The notes: a model not told the origin generated them from the letters alone. A stretch of DNA of 64,000 bases from Riptortus pedestris (GCA_019009955.1 CM032229.1:148464001-148528000), one strand, 5' to 3'; positions 43,690 to 55,557 are shown, counted from the first letter of the stretch. Translations and numbers: made by a program.

Positions 43690-44261
43690 TTTTTCATAAT
43701 GTTTCGGATCGTACCAATATTCTTTGGCCATAGCTGCAGTCATTTTTAAATTAATTTCTAAGTCATAACAATTAGCATCCATGAAAAGTCGTTTTGAATG
43801 CAGTAGGCTAGTGATTGGCTCAGTAGACAGCCTATTTCTCTGTTTTGTTTTCATAATATTAATTTGAGAAAATATGCGCTCAACATTGGCAGTTGAATGG
43901 GTAATGATAAAATATTATACATAAAAGTAGTTAACAAGGGAAACATTTGAGTCTCTCTTACTTACTTCATCCCAAAATAGTTCTACGTCATCAGAAAATG
44001 TTTTCATTTGATCACCATTTCTTAAATTGCGCCACTCTGTATCAATCTGCAATAACTCTGCTCATTCATACTTGCTGTAAGATGATTCCCCGAAACATTA
44101 AACATAAATGAAAAGGGTTGCCAACACAAAATTGGGAAATCGGTAGAAAAATCAGGAGAATTTCCATGTATTTTCTGAAATCGTGGAAAAATCATTGCAT
44201 TTCGATAGTACAGAGTCCATTTCGGTAGAAATGCCGAAAAATCGGTAGGTTCGAGACCACT
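43690..44261 (-). pseudogene. hAT transposase C-terminal fragment (intergenic)
   Basis: On the minus strand around 44070-43700 it reads IDTEWRNLRNGDQMKTFSDD, DVELFWDEVSKRD, a stop, then HSTANVERIFSQINIMKTKQ, RNRLSTEPITSLLHSKRLF and ends EYWYDPKHYEK. SANVERIFS is the hAT dimerisation signature. The edge at 44261 reads inward as CAGTGGTCTCGAACCTACCG, like a hAT inverted end. The partner end was not found. Confidence 0.78.
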
Positions 44262-44299
44262 GGGTTGCCTTAAGTTACACTGGCACAGACCTCTGCCGG

Positions 44300-45830
44300 C
44301 TAAATAGTGTGGAAAGAGGTGCGGTAGTGTGTTCCATCAATGCCTCGGATGTTTAAAAATAGTCTGACCATCAATGCTGAATTTAAATTCAGTGTCAGCA
44401 GATTCAAACGTACTTCCAGGGTTCCGATAATGGGCGGCAAGAACGGAGACAAGATTCCTTGATATGGCAGGAACATACCACACTTCATTAAGAGTAAATA
44501 TTTGCAACTTACCATTGTCGTAATTGTTCACTTCTATCTTATCGCTGCCTGTAGTTGTTCAACTGTAGCATTTGAATTCAGAGGAAAGGATGTGTTGAGA
44601 TTTGGTGATATGACGGGTAGCACTTTTGTCAACCCACCACCAGTCACTAGTAGTTACCATATTGACATCACTGCTAATTGAAACCAGCACAAATCAAGTT
44701 TCCGACACGACGGCTTGTTGGCTACACTGGCAGCCGTTGAGGGAGTGCTAGGTCCGCTAGCATACGCAGGATATGCTGGGCTGCCGTCAGCTTTCCATTC
44801 TGTATTCTGCTGGAGCCTCTGGCATTTCATTTTACAGTATTTACAGTTATTACCGTTTGAACTAGTTTTCTTCTTCTTCTTCTTCGGGCCACCATTGTTA
44901 TTCTGTCCACAGTAGCTTGAAGAGTAAGAACCTCTCCAGTTTTTTACAAAGGAGCCACGTTACACTCAAGAAGAATTAGAGCTGAGGAGAGATCTTCTAC
45001 TGACTTATCTTCATTTGTATTTATGGGAGGATAGCTTCATATAAACAATTCAAAGGATTTTGGGAGGACATGCAAAACTTTTGAAACAAACAGTAATTCG
45101 AGAGTCCAACTGTTTTTGGATCAGCAGCAAACTCACGAAGTTGATTTTTTAATCGTGATATACAGATGGGGCATCTTTATTTTCATCCCATTCATATTAA
45201 AAAAAAATCAAAACATTGACGAAACAACTGTTTTTCAGCTTTGTTATCGAATTGCTCTACTAACGCATCCCACGCCTCCTTAGCAGAGAACCTACCTGAG
45301 ATTCGTTGTTGGCGATTATCACTTAGGCATTGGGAAATAATTATTTTGCTCCTCCTCTTCTTTGGTCGGCACCTTGGAAATAGTAGTTTTCTAGTTCACG
45401 TTATTCAGAAACACTGTTTTGTGGCTCCTTACAATTTGTTCTTATTTTTAAAAACGCTTAACACTTGAAAATTATGAGGACCCACAAAATAATGTTTCTG
45501 AATAACCTGATTCACCACCCTCAAAAATAAAAAAGGTGGTTCTAGTTCTCTCGACAATACCAATCGCGTAGAACAACTCCAGTACATCCATGACTCGCTC
45601 CTTCCAAACCGGCAAATTTGCTCCCTTCAATTGTTTAATTTTCTTTCGTTCCATTTTAAAAGATGGGCGAACTTAGCCGAGAACGCGCACGCAAAGGAAG
45701 AATATATCAACGGAAAAAATAAGGACGATCACAGATCGACGCTGGTAACTTTGTACACCAGTGATCTTATCACAAACTAGTTAGCGACACAACACAGTTG
45801 ACGGAACTGGGGCCCATAACCAAGTTTGAC
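44300..45830 (-). pseudogene. Decayed copia element (gag and protease parts), antisense
   Basis: On the minus strand, 45654 begins MERKKIKQLKGANLPVWKER, a copia Gag start. Near 45340-45230 it reads GRFSAKEAWDALVEQFDNKA. Near 44960-44780 are a polylysine stretch and a degraded zinc knuckle (CKYCKMKCQ). Near 44650-44620 is a damaged protease site (WWVDKSATRHITK, where DSG is expected). 44531-44337 gives VWYVPAISRNLVSVLAA. Just upstream of gag, near 45800-45825, is a primer-site-like GGTTATGGGCCC. Integrase and RT are lost and stops and frameshifts separate the pieces. It differs in sequence from the 55.6-kb copia, so it is another family. Confidence 0.82.
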
Positions 45831-45839
45831 TATCCACAG

Positions 45840-46545
45840 AACTTTGTTACATAAAGGGTGAATTCGAAACAACACAATTTAAAACTCAACGCATTTCGTA
45901 GTCACAAGGTTGCCAACGGGATAACACAACTGACCGACATTTGCTTGTTTCTTTTTTTTTTTTTTTTGAGGCCCTGTTACACGTTTGTCTTGGTCGATGA
46001 CATCAGGTCTATCAAACCTAAGGCCGGAGAGGAGATAGTTTCCCTTTTACTGAACGTATGAACTCTATTATAAGGGAGTTATGTGGTCATTTTTGGGGTG
46101 TTGTTAGAGCGCTTGAAGGATATCCGGGCAACGGGCTGTGCGTTGACTGAGGGGTAGCAGACTATGGAAACTAAATATGTCTGACAGTGTTCCCACTCAG
46201 GGAAAAAGGGATTTAGGACTGAGAAGTTTCATGAGGTTGGATCAAATATTATCCGACAATCTATAGCTAGCTGAAGTAGAATGTTGCCAATTCAAACCTC
46301 AGAGCGTCTAGCTGATATATGCGTGCTTCTAAATGATGTTGTCGGTGAATATATTGATAATTTTTTATGAGATGTTATTCCTTCTTTCGAGCTTATGAAT
46401 TGTCATAAGAGTTGAGGAACCTTAAATCTATTAGTTCTATGCAAAACAGGACCATTGTGGTGGAAGGTTATTATCGTGTTACACCGACAGGCTTTGTTTA
46501 TGTTCTCTCACGTGGTGTGACGCTGGGAAAACTCTAACGAGCAAG
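45840..46545. other. Upstream region of NAT10
   Basis: Contains a T17 run near 45951-45967 and no coding signal. It should hold the NAT10 promoter and 5' UTR. I saw no clear TATA box or initiator at a fixed distance. Confidence 0.4.
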
Positions 46546-49500
46546 ATGGTCAGAACTAAAATTGATACCCGAATTAAAACGTTTATTGAAAATGGTGTAA
46601 AACTTCAACATCGGACAATGTTTGTAGTGGTTGGAGATAAAGGTAGAGATCAAGTTATGATTTTACACCACATTTTGTCTAAGACAGTAGTTAAGGCTCG
46701 GCCGTCAGTTTTATGGTGTTATAAGAAAGAATTAGGATTTAGTAGTAACAAGAAAAAAAGAATGAAGCAAGTCCAAAGGAAAATAAAATCAGGAAAAGTG
46801 AATATTAATGAGGAGGACCCTTTTGAACTGTTTATAGCATCAACTAATATCAGATATTGCTATTACTCTGAAACTCAAAAAATTCTGGGCCAAACATTTG
46901 GTGTATGTGTGCTTCAGGATTTTGAGGCTCTCACGCCAAATTTACTTGCCAGGACTATAGAAACTGTTGAAGGAGGAGGATTGGTTATTTTGCTTCTACG
47001 CACTATGACTTCTCTAAGGCAACTCTACAATATGACTATGGATGTTCACGAAAGATATCGGACTGAGGCACATAGAGATGTGGTAGGTAGATTTAATGAG
47101 AGATTTATTCTTTCCTTATCTTCTTGTGAACGTTGTCTTGTTGTTGACAGTAATCTTAATGTTTTACCTATTTCATCACATATATTTCAAGTCAACTCAG
47201 TTTCTGTAAAAGATTTAACTTCGGAAAATGATACTGAGCTTAAAACTTACATTGATAATCTTCGGGATACTCAACCTATTGGGTCCCTGATTGCTTGTTG
47301 TAAGACATTAGATCAAGCTAAAGCTGTTTTAAAATTTGTTGATGCAATATCAGAGAAAACTTTAAGATATACCGTTTCACTCACTGCTTCAAGAGGTAGG
47401 GGTAAATCAGCTGCACTTGGCCTGTCTGTTGCAGCAGCTGTAGCTTTTGGCTACACTAATATTTTTGTTACATCCCCATCACCAGATAACCTAAAAACAT
47501 TTTTTGAATTTGTTTTTAAAGGTTTTGATGCTTTAGGTTATCAGGAACATCTAGATTATGGTTTAGTTGAATCTACTAATGCTGAGTATAATAAAGCTTT
47601 AATAAGAGTAAATATTTTTAAGAATAATAGACAGACTATTCAATACATTCATCCTACAGATGCTAACAAATTAAGCCATGCAGAACTTCTTGTCATTGAT
47701 GAAGCAGCTGCTATCCCACTGCCATTTGTGAAAAGAATGCTGGGACCCTATTTAGTATTTTTGTCTTCTACTATTAATGGTTATGAAGGTACTGGTCGTT
47801 CATTATCCCTGAAACTTCTCCAAGAATTAAGAACGCAATCATGCAATACATCAGATCTTACAAAATCTACAAATAGGACTCTATTTGAAATTACATTGGA
47901 AGAATCAATTCGTTATAAAGCAGGAGATCCAGTGGAGGAGTGGCTGACTAATCTGCTTTGTTTAAATGCTTCGAATGTTCAACCGTCCATTGGAGGAATT
48001 CCCCCACCAAGTGAATGTGACTTGTATTATGTGAACAGAGATACATTGTTTTGTTACCACAAAGCCTCAGAAATTTTCTTACAGAAAATGGTATCTCTAT
48101 ATGTCTCTTCACATTATAAGAATAGTCCAAATGATCTACAGTTACTGTCTGATGCACCTGCTCATCATATTTTTTGTCTATTAGGGCCCGTTGATAAAAC
48201 AAAAAAGTCTCTTCCTGAAATCTTATGTGTAATTCAAGTTTGTTTAGAAGGACAGCTATCAGCTGGGTATGTTTCTGACACTTTTAGTTCTGGTCGTAAG
48301 CCTACTGGAGACCTAATACCTTGGACAGTAGGACAACAATTTCTTGATAGTAATTTTCCAACCCTTTCTGGTGTAAGAGTTGTAAGAATTGCTACACATC
48401 CAGACTATCAGTCTATGGGTTATGGCTCAAGGGCTCTTTCACTTCTTATAGATTATTACAGTCTAGATACTTTCTCTTTAAATGATAATGATGAAACTCA
48501 AGAGAATATAGAGAACAAACTTAAAGATGAAGATTTATTGGATGAAACAATAGAGCCAAGATCAAATTTACCTCCTCTTCTGATGAAACTCAATGAAAGA
48601 CCACCAGAAAAAATTCATTACATTGGTGTTTCGTACGGCCTTACTTCAGAATTACTCAGGTTCTGGAAGCGCTCAGGCTTTGTACCTGTTTATGTTAGGC
48701 AGACTCCAAATGAACTGACTGGAGAGCATTCTTGTATTATGATAAAAACATTAAGTAAAGAAGAGGACATGTCCTGGCTGCAGGAGTATTGGTTTGATTT
48801 TCGTCGGAGATTTTCTTCTCTTCTCTCCTACCAATTTCGTGAATTACCCACATCTCTTGGTTTATCTGTTTTAATAAATAAAAATATTCAAAATACAGGA
48901 AAAGTACTCACAAAAAGCACCCTAGATGCCCATTTGACTGTATATGATTTGAAAAGGCTTGATAAATATTGTAATAACTTGGTTGATTACCATCTTATTA
49001 TGGATCTTCTCCCTACAATTTCAAAACTATTTTTCTCAGAGTACTTTAATAATATGAAATGTACAGCTATTCAGTCGGCTATCCTTTTAGGCATTGGACT
49101 ACAGCATAAGAACGTTGATGAACTGACAAAAGAGCTAGATTTACCAGCTGGACAATTGATGGGCATCTTCAATCGTACACTAAGGAAGATTCAAGAACCA
49201 CTTAATAATGTTATGGAAAACGCTGTTGAAGAAAGTTTAGGTTTTAAGGGCTTATCACAATCTGCTTTGGAAAATAATTTAATGGATAATGAAATGATGG
49301 ACCTGCATCAAGAAATGGAAAATGATAGCAAAAGTCTTAAGAGGAAACAAAAAAAGGAATTGGATAGTTTAAAACAGGAATATTTGAAGGAATTTGCTAT
49401 TCAAGGAACAGATGAAGAATGGAATAAAGCTCTCTCATTACATCCTGGAAAAACTATATCTATTAAAAAAGCTACACAGGTTATGAAATCTGATAATAAT

Positions 49501-49563
49501 CTCTTTGTTGAAGAAAATGATACAGTACCGCACAAAAAGAAAAAGAAGTTTAAAAAACATTGA
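46546..49563 (+). CDS. NAT10: RNA cytidine acetyltransferase (NAT10/Kre33), single exon
   Basis: A 1005-residue intact protein, close to the usual length (human about 1025). The family acetylates cytidine (ac4C) in 18S rRNA and, with an adaptor, in Ser/Leu tRNAs, in the nucleolus. Seen in order: N-terminal domain (MVRTKIDTRIKTFIENGV); a helicase-like ATPase with P-loop ASRGRGKSAA near residue 280 and Walker B VIDEAAAIPLP near 382; a GNAT acetyl-CoA fold with RIATHPDYQSMGYG near 617 and FWKRSGFVPVYVRQTPNEL near 705-725; a tRNA-binding-type C-terminal region; and a basic lysine-rich tail. The ATG context (gcaagATGG) is good. AATAAA at 49852-49857 is a plausible poly(A) signal. The gene has no intron although its neighbour has at least 22. 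No poly(A) tract follows the gene. Confidence 0.97.
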   Translation: MVRTKIDTRIKTFIENGVKLQHRTMFVVVGDKGRDQVMILHHILSKTVVKARPSVLWCYKKELGFSSNKKKRMKQVQRKIKSGKVNINEEDPFELFIASTNIRYCYYSETQKILGQTFGVCVLQDFEALTPNLLARTIETVEGGGLVILLLRTMTSLRQLYNMTMDVHERYRTEAHRDVVGRFNERFILSLSSCERCLVVDSNLNVLPISSHIFQVNSVSVKDLTSENDTELKTYIDNLRDTQPIGSLIACCKTLDQAKAVLKFVDAISEKTLRYTVSLTASRGRGKSAALGLSVAAAVAFGYTNIFVTSPSPDNLKTFFEFVFKGFDALGYQEHLDYGLVESTNAEYNKALIRVNIFKNNRQTIQYIHPTDANKLSHAELLVIDEAAAIPLPFVKRMLGPYLVFLSSTINGYEGTGRSLSLKLLQELRTQSCNTSDLTKSTNRTLFEITLEESIRYKAGDPVEEWLTNLLCLNASNVQPSIGGIPPPSECDLYYVNRDTLFCYHKASEIFLQKMVSLYVSSHYKNSPNDLQLLSDAPAHHIFCLLGPVDKTKKSLPEILCVIQVCLEGQLSAGYVSDTFSSGRKPTGDLIPWTVGQQFLDSNFPTLSGVRVVRIATHPDYQSMGYGSRALSLLIDYYSLDTFSLNDNDETQENIENKLKDEDLLDETIEPRSNLPPLLMKLNERPPEKIHYIGVSYGLTSELLRFWKRSGFVPVYVRQTPNELTGEHSCIMIKTLSKEEDMSWLQEYWFDFRRRFSSLLSYQFRELPTSLGLSVLINKNIQNTGKVLTKSTLDAHLTVYDLKRLDKYCNNLVDYHLIMDLLPTISKLFFSEYFNNMKCTAIQSAILLGIGLQHKNVDELTKELDLPAGQLMGIFNRTLRKIQEPLNNVMENAVEESLGFKGLSQSALENNLMDNEMMDLHQEMENDSKSLKRKQKKELDSLKQEYLKEFAIQGTDEEWNKALSLHPGKTISIKKATQVMKSDNNLFVEENDTVPHKKKKKFKKH

Positions 49564-50009
49564 TAGAAGACATAATATTTTAAACTATTCTAGGTATGGT
49601 TAACATTTATTAATTTTATAATAAGATTAAGAACTTATGCAACATTTATTTATTTTCCAAAGTTTAAGTTATTATAAAACAAAAACTATTCTTAATTAGT
49701 CCATGAAGCATTTGGAGGAAGGGTGCATAGTTACATTACACATTGCTTCATGTTTTTAGTGACTCATATTTTCTTGGTAATATAAAATACATTATGAATG
49801 AACTGTGTACATACATGTATATTTTCTTCAATATTTATTCTTGTTAATTATAATAAATATATAATTTAAATTGTATTATGATATTTAACTGTTTGAGATC
49901 AAATAGTACTGGTTTAATTAGAAAGTATATTATTTTGTTTAACTCCATCGCTGGGGAGTCATTCTGGTTGTTGAGTGCGGCATAACTCGAATGGCGTCTG
50001 GCATTATTA

Positions 50010-50400
50010 CTCACTATGCTTCACCAATATAGTGAGGGATTAGAACAGGCAGATAGTTTCAAATATCTACGTGCTCATCTCGATGACAATGACTACATTG
50101 ACAAGAAAGTGACTCACAAAATTGGAGCAGCCAGAAGAATATTTGTTTACTTAGGAAAGGCTTTTTTGGTAAAAGTGTGGTCTCAAAGAAAACTATAATG
50201 AAATCTATGATTCTTCCTATCCTCCTGAATTGTGGACCCCCACCTCAAGCAAAAGCGGAATCCTGTCTATGGAGATGCATTTACCTTCATAGAGTGGTAA
50301 GAAAAGTTCGAAGAGATTGGACCCTGAAAAATGCCATATGGGCTAACCTCAAAGTTAAACCGTGGTGAAGGAATGAAGCCAGGAGAAAGAACACGCAAAT
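50010..50400 (+). pseudogene. LINE reverse transcriptase fragment
   Basis: Frame-shifted pieces read EQADSFKYLRAHLDDNDYID, KKVTHKIGAARRIFVYLGKA and, after a shift, VSKKTIMKSMILPILLNCG. This is the 'F-YLG ... RI-A ... K--ly--vi-PilLYG' thumb region of non-LTR retrotransposon RTs. No ends or tail are visible. Confidence 0.72.
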
Positions 50401-51849
50401 CTTGGGAAGACTGTTCCAAAGCAATGCATGGATTTAAGTAAGAAAACAGTTGGTTCAAGAATGACACACCTGCTCCTGACTTTACAAGAGGCAACCTCAC
50501 ACCACACTCAACAACTGGAAAGTATAGTTTTTGTTATGTCAAAATAATTATTTTTGTGGATAAAAATCATGAGAACATATGTAAATTTTGTATAAATGTA
50601 CATAATGTAAATAATAGTGAAATAAATTTTGTTTTTAATTATAAATGTACCTTTTAAGATTCACCCAACCCTGAAAAAACTTCTTTGTCGTTATGAGTAA
50701 CATAGCAATACAATTTCTATAGATCAATATGATGCCATTTTTGAAGAATCATTAATAATAAAATAAAATTAATAAGTTATATGCTGATGAGAAATAATTT
50801 TGTTAATTCTTGTTTACAATTTTGTAACTTTTCTCTCTTAAAAGCTTCACAGTTTTGCTGCTTGAGTGTGGGTTGAATTTTTTTATTCTCGAGAGTCAGA
50901 TCTTTTTATATAGAGCTGATTTTTCTGAGCATTCATAATATATTTGTTTAAAGGATTTTATTTCTGAATGCATATTCTCATAAAAATCTGGCTATTAAAT
51001 GGTTAATTAATGAATTGTAACAACTGATCGAGGATAAACCTTTGTCTGCACACTTAATAAATGAGCTTTCATAACTAATAGTATATACTTGGTATCCAAA
51101 GCCTATTGATTATAGGAAATATGTTTGAAAATTCAAGCTGGAAGGAGGGGTTTACTTAGAAGTCAAAACATACAAATAATTGTTTTCATATATTTTTTTA
51201 TACTACATAGTATAAAGCTATTTTGAGTTTGAAACTTCAAAAGTTTGACTTCCGATTAAAACCTTATCCCTCCTTGATATTTTATGAAAACCCCATTCAG
51301 TAGCTACATAAACTAGTGAGGTTGCCCACTGGAGGGTAGGATATAGGTGACATCATATTATTTATACTTCTTATTTCTCTCTTGAAAAGAATCCTTTACA
51401 AATGAAACTTGGTTCTTCTTCATAAAGCTTAAGCTGGAAATGACATTTTCAGAGATACAGCAGCTTAAATTAAAAATCACATGATGAGGAGTGGAAGTTC
51501 ACTAAGGACTGAATACACAACAAAATAACTCCGGTATTTTTGAGCCTGAGACAAATGTATTGTATAACAGTTAAAAGTACAACACAATATTACTTAAATA
51601 TTTTTATCTCGTTCAAATCAAAGAGATATTTACATTTAACCCCATCTTCCTCCCCTGTTCAATTTTTTGTCATTAATGAACTTTTGCATTTAATTGTATT
51701 AAGAATTTAAATATTGAGGGTGCTTATTGAAACCTAGAATAGGATGAGGAGTGAGGGTTATGAGAAAGCTGGATAATAAATTATTCACTAGATTGAGTAT
51801 TAACAATCGGTAGTATTGAAAACAAATAATGGTGGAAGATGGGTAAGCT

Positions 51850-52924
51850 GATGGAAATGAGATTGAGAACATTTTGTTCTGTCTCTGATAATAACGAAAC
51901 CACAGGGTCAAACAAAATTCCCTCTGAATCCATGAACAATGCAGACGATACCATTATCTGCAAGCAAATTGGTTTATGACTTCTATATATCTTATAGATA
52001 GAAGAAAAAATGCTAGCAGAATGGGAGGAGAAAATATAGCTTCTACACATAAAAATGAAAATAAATTTAAATAAGAAAATTATACTAAGTTATTATTGTC
52101 AAAGATTAGTAGAGAGGATACTGGGAGAATACCAGTGTAGGTTTCATCCAGGAAGATTGACTTCTGGTTGGCCCATAGCAGCCAGTTGGAATACCTATCA
52201 AGCTTATTGGATGAGCTAGAATGCATTTAGAAGGGACTAGTTTAAGAGCAAATAGGGGGGGGGGAGTTTAATGGCGTTGAGGTGGGACTAAAGACAAGGA
52301 GATCCATTGTTATCCATATTGTTTAACTTTGCGGTGAAAGTTGCCATCCAAAAAATAAAGAAAAACCCTAGTGTGGTCCTATTGGATTAAAGGAGGTTAT
52401 TCTTAATAGTGTCATTCTATGAAGAACAATTGTGAGAAAGTATAAAATCTAGAATGGGTGCAAGGATTAAATTAAATGCACATTTGACCTATAAACAATT
52501 CCCCATATTGTGCCTCTCCAGGGAGACAAAAGTGCAAATATACTAAATGAGACCAGCAGTTATATTAGCAGTGCGATGTAGTCTCTCACCAAGGAACACC
52601 AGTCCGACTGGTTAGGGAGAGAAATGCCCAGAGAAAAATATTTGGAGCTGTGATAGGAAGCACAAATGCTGGATCTGTAGCAACACCAAACTGGCAGAAA
52701 TGTATGGTGAGCCTGATATTATTGTTACTATCAAGAAGGGCATGTGCATATCAAGAGTATGGGGTCCAACAGGCTGCTCAGGAAAATATTGTATGATATA
52801 CAAGGTGGTGTGAGGAGGGCAGACCCAGACAGAGTTGGCTGCAGGACCTGAGGGATGCCTTACAATGTATTGGGGTACAGAATTGGAAAATCCTCACTGC
52901 AGACAATATTCGTTCTAATAAATG
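51850..52924 (+). pseudogene. LINE (non-LTR) pol pseudogene, RT to C-terminus
   Basis: Pieces in order: SNKIPSESMNNADDTIICKQ and EEKMLAEWEEKI (RT fingers); GEYQCRFHPGR near 52120; RQGDPLLSILFNFAVKV near 52294-52345, after a one-base shift; then EEGRPRQSWLQDLRDALQCI and GVQNWKILTADN to TGA at 52922-52924. The YADD active-site block is not recognisable. Multiple stops and shifts show it is dead. Confidence 0.8.
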
Positions 52925-53230
52925 AACCACGTACTTTCAATGAAACAGGGATTCAACATTAAGATTAATCAAGATTTTAAAAACATGGAATATATACCAT
53001 ACTTAAAAATAAGAAGTATAATTTACTAAAACAATAAATGGGGGAGCAGGATAAAAACCAAAAATTGTATTTTGAAATAAAAAATCAGTTTTATTAAAAT
53101 CATTAACAAGGAAAATAAATTTGTTTATATATTACTATTGATAATAGGCCTTTTCAAAAATGTTACATATTCATCAGAAATAATTAAAAATTATATATAC
53201 AAGGCAATGGATGAGAGTGGTATGTAAATA

Positions 53231-54115
53231 TTATGGGTGTTGATCTGTCTTTTGAATATGAATATCACCAGGCTTACTGATGAGGGACATGGCTTCTTTA
53301 TATGGAGGTTGTATGGGTTTCTGAACAGGCTCCCTATGTTCATATTGTCCTTTGAAATTCAGGGGATAATTCTTGTCTGAATCATACGCACTCAAGTCTC
53401 CACAGGCTAGGAATGGAACAATGAAAGAATTTACTTCGTTCAGAGAATCCCAATTAATAGTCTTATTATCTAACAGAGGATTCATCATATTCGGAACATA
53501 GCCCATAGGAGGGCTGTAGTCTTCGCATAAAACAAAGGATTCTATACTTGAATTACGGGAACTTCTAGGCTTTGCTATGGTGACTCTTTTAAAAAATATC
53601 CTCAATTGAGAATAAAGAAGTGAGACATCTTTTCCTCGAAATATTTTGGCAATGAAAGTACCTTTAGGTTTAAGGATGTGTGTTGTAATGTTTAAAGCTG
53701 CGAGTAAGAGCTGGGCTTGAATGTATTCATCGATATCATGGAGACCAGTGACATCAGGAGCTCCATCACAAACAACAAGCTCAGCAAATTCACCTTGAAA
53801 GTGGTTGATTATTTCTTGAGCAGTGCTTGCTTTTGTAATATCTCCCTGTATCTGAATAACACCAGGAAGGGGTGCCATTGCTTGTAAATCAACAGCCACT
53901 ATCTTGGGGCTCCCCTGGCTAGAATCCAACTTTTTGGCAAGTACTTGACTCCAACTTCCTGGAGCTGCACATAAATCAACTGCTTTTGTAACACCTTTGA
54001 AAATATTAAATGTTTCATCGATTTGCAGAAGTTTGTAGGCACTACGAGCTCGCCAGCCCTCTTCTTTAGCTAACCTATAGTAAACATCACGTTTGTCTTT
54101 TGATGATTTCCCCAT
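53231..54115 (-). CDS. FTSJ1: tRNA 2'-O-ribose methyltransferase, FTSJ1/Trm7 family, single exon
   Basis: A 294-residue SAM-dependent RrmJ/FtsJ-fold enzyme. The family methylates ribose at positions 32 and/or 34 of tRNA anticodon loops with WDR6/THADA-type partners. I chose the start at 54115 ([20 protein letters not shown]) because this is the conserved N-terminus; the frame stays open 44 codons further upstream without conservation. Motif I is [19 protein letters not shown]. The catalytic K-D-K-E set is visible in [29 protein letters not shown] and SSIESFVLC. The C-terminal [12 protein letters not shown] and [15 protein letters not shown] blocks are typical of Trm7. Drosophila splits the 32 and 34 activities between two paralogues; I cannot tell which this matches. 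Convergent to NAT10 and also without introns. Confidence 0.95.
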   Translation of the reverse strand: MGKSSKDKRDVYYRLAKEEGWRARSAYKLLQIDETFNIFKGVTKAVDLCAAPGSWSQVLAKKLDSSQGSPKIVAVDLQAMAPLPGVIQIQGDITKASTAQEIINHFQGEFAELVVCDGAPDVTGLHDIDEYIQAQLLLAALNITTHILKPKGTFIAKIFRGKDVSLLYSQLRIFFKRVTIAKPRSSRNSSIESFVLCEDYSPPMGYVPNMMNPLLDNKTINWDSLNEVNSFIVPFLACGDLSAYDSDKNYPLNFKGQYEHREPVQKPIQPPYKEAMSLISKPGDIHIQKTDQHP

Positions 54116-54247
54116 TTTTATTAACTTCTTTAGGCCATCACAGGGATAAAGCGCCTTCAAAAATCCAGGGAGCGCAAAACTGAGATGTGAAACCTTCCAC
54201 AAAACAATACAAGAAAATGTATATCGATGAGAAATGATATCCTTCAC

Positions 54248-54883
54248 ATTTAGCTTGAAATGAAATATGAGAATTGATGACAGAAAACAGCAGTGACGTC
54301 ATAACCAGATTAGTATGAAACTTTGATCACGATGTTTGGTTCAATTAAAAAATATATCAATTTCGAGATGTATAGTGTCATTCAAATGCCTGATTCATAT
54401 AAACAATGTATATGCCCAATGCAGATGTTTTCAAGTTGTCTGAAATATATTAAGGTGACTCAGATTAGGAACACATCATCAGCTCATGATTTTTTCCAAC
54501 TGCACTTTCATATTCACAATAACTATTTAGACGCTGAATGTAAAACTGCACTACACATTATACATATTGTTCATTAAGTAATGGAATGAAGTGTTGTTTT
54601 TAAAAGTAGTTCAATCGTTGTTTCACGAATTCCAAAATAGAACGTTCTAATTTTCAGTATTAAAAATAAATGTTATTTTCCATGAAGATATACAATTTCG
54701 AAGACTAGGTAATACGGAAAGTGAACAAATGCCTTCAATTAAAATTAGCCACGTCTTATGAGAGTAAGCAATTATTAAAATGGAATTTTATGTCACTGAG
54801 TCATAATCATTGACAGTTTGGTTTTTATGGGCCCTTTTACAAAATATTCAACATTGTTTCTAAAGGATAAACCTTGTTGCAGT
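54248..54883. other. Upstream region of the FTSJ1 gene
   Basis: AT-rich with no coding signal on either strand. It should hold the promoter of the minus-strand methyltransferase gene. Confidence 0.4.
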
Positions 54884-54998
54884 TTTCTCTTAAGGGAAAT
54901 CGGGTATTGAGGCTGTAATCATGACGGGATTTTTGAAACATTCCAATCATCCAACCCAGGAGATGACGAAAATGAGGTTCGTCCAAAACTTTATATAT
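54884..54998 (+). repeat. Family A repeat, 5' part interrupted by LTR-X
   Basis: Starts ttaagggaaatcgggtattg and continues through the gagatgacgaaaatgaggtt part up to ttatata, where LTR-X begins. Confidence 0.75.
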
Positions 54999-55555
54999 TG
55001 TTGCGAAAATTAAATACATGAATAATCCTTCAGAGAGAGAGTCGCGTATTTAGGAAGTGCGATATAGATCAATAAAAGCCGACAGAATGTCCTAGGTCCT
55101 ACCAGTACCTTCCAGCCAGACGTCGAAGAGTCCAGACAATTCCCCTTTGATGTATGCCGACAAGCTATATAAAGAGGGCCTGCCGGGAGCGAGTCAGTTT
55201 TATGCTCAGCGATCTTGATGGTCACATCAGTGCTACAGTGCGACTTAGTGCAGTGCGTTAAAGTGTTTTTAGAAGAAGAACAGTGTTGTGCCGTGACTGT
55301 AAGTAACAGTTTAGTGCCGCGAAGTAAAGGACAGTGGAGTGCCGTCTTTGTTGTGAATTTCAGTGCCCGTGAGTGAATTATTGGACGCTATTAGTGTATA
55401 CTGTGAGTAGTAATTAAGAATAATTGCCAAGTGTATTCTGCATTGTGAAATAAATTGTGCAGTGATAAAAACTGTGAAACTTGCGAGTATTTAATTTTGC
55501 AATCCAAAAGAACTCTTATTAAAAACGTTTATTACTGGTTTTGGTAATAAAAACG

Positions 55556-55557
<2 letters not shown>
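54999..55557 (+). mobile_element. Solo LTR, gypsy-like (LTR-X), copy 1
   Basis: Starts TGTTGCGAAAATTAAATAC and runs to TTTTGGTAATAAAAACGTAA, about 560 bp, inserted in the (TA) tract of a family A repeat fragment (54884-54998). It holds a TATA box and initiator. The 3' third recurs at 59059-59307, and a related end is found reversed at 33773-34045. No internal retroelement coding region adjoins it, so it is taken as a solo LTR. Assignment to gypsy/Ty3 is by promoter and end style only. Confidence 0.65.
55166..55199 (+). promoter_or_regulatory. LTR-X core promoter: TATA box plus arthropod initiator
   Basis: TATATAAAG at 55166-55174 is followed about 30 bases later by TCAGTT (55194-55199), an arthropod Inr match. 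GGTCA at 55220 fits the DPE consensus RGWYV, but about three bases closer to the start than usual, so that part is weak. I infer pol II transcription starting near 55196. Confidence 0.6.

Noticed and set aside
47948..48202. Antisense open frame inside NAT10
   Set aside because: A shadow of the well-supported NAT10 coding strand.
54116..54247. N-terminal extension of the FTSJ1 homologue by 44 residues
   Set aside because: The frame is open but the family N-terminus begins at [10 protein letters not shown]; the extra residues match nothing.
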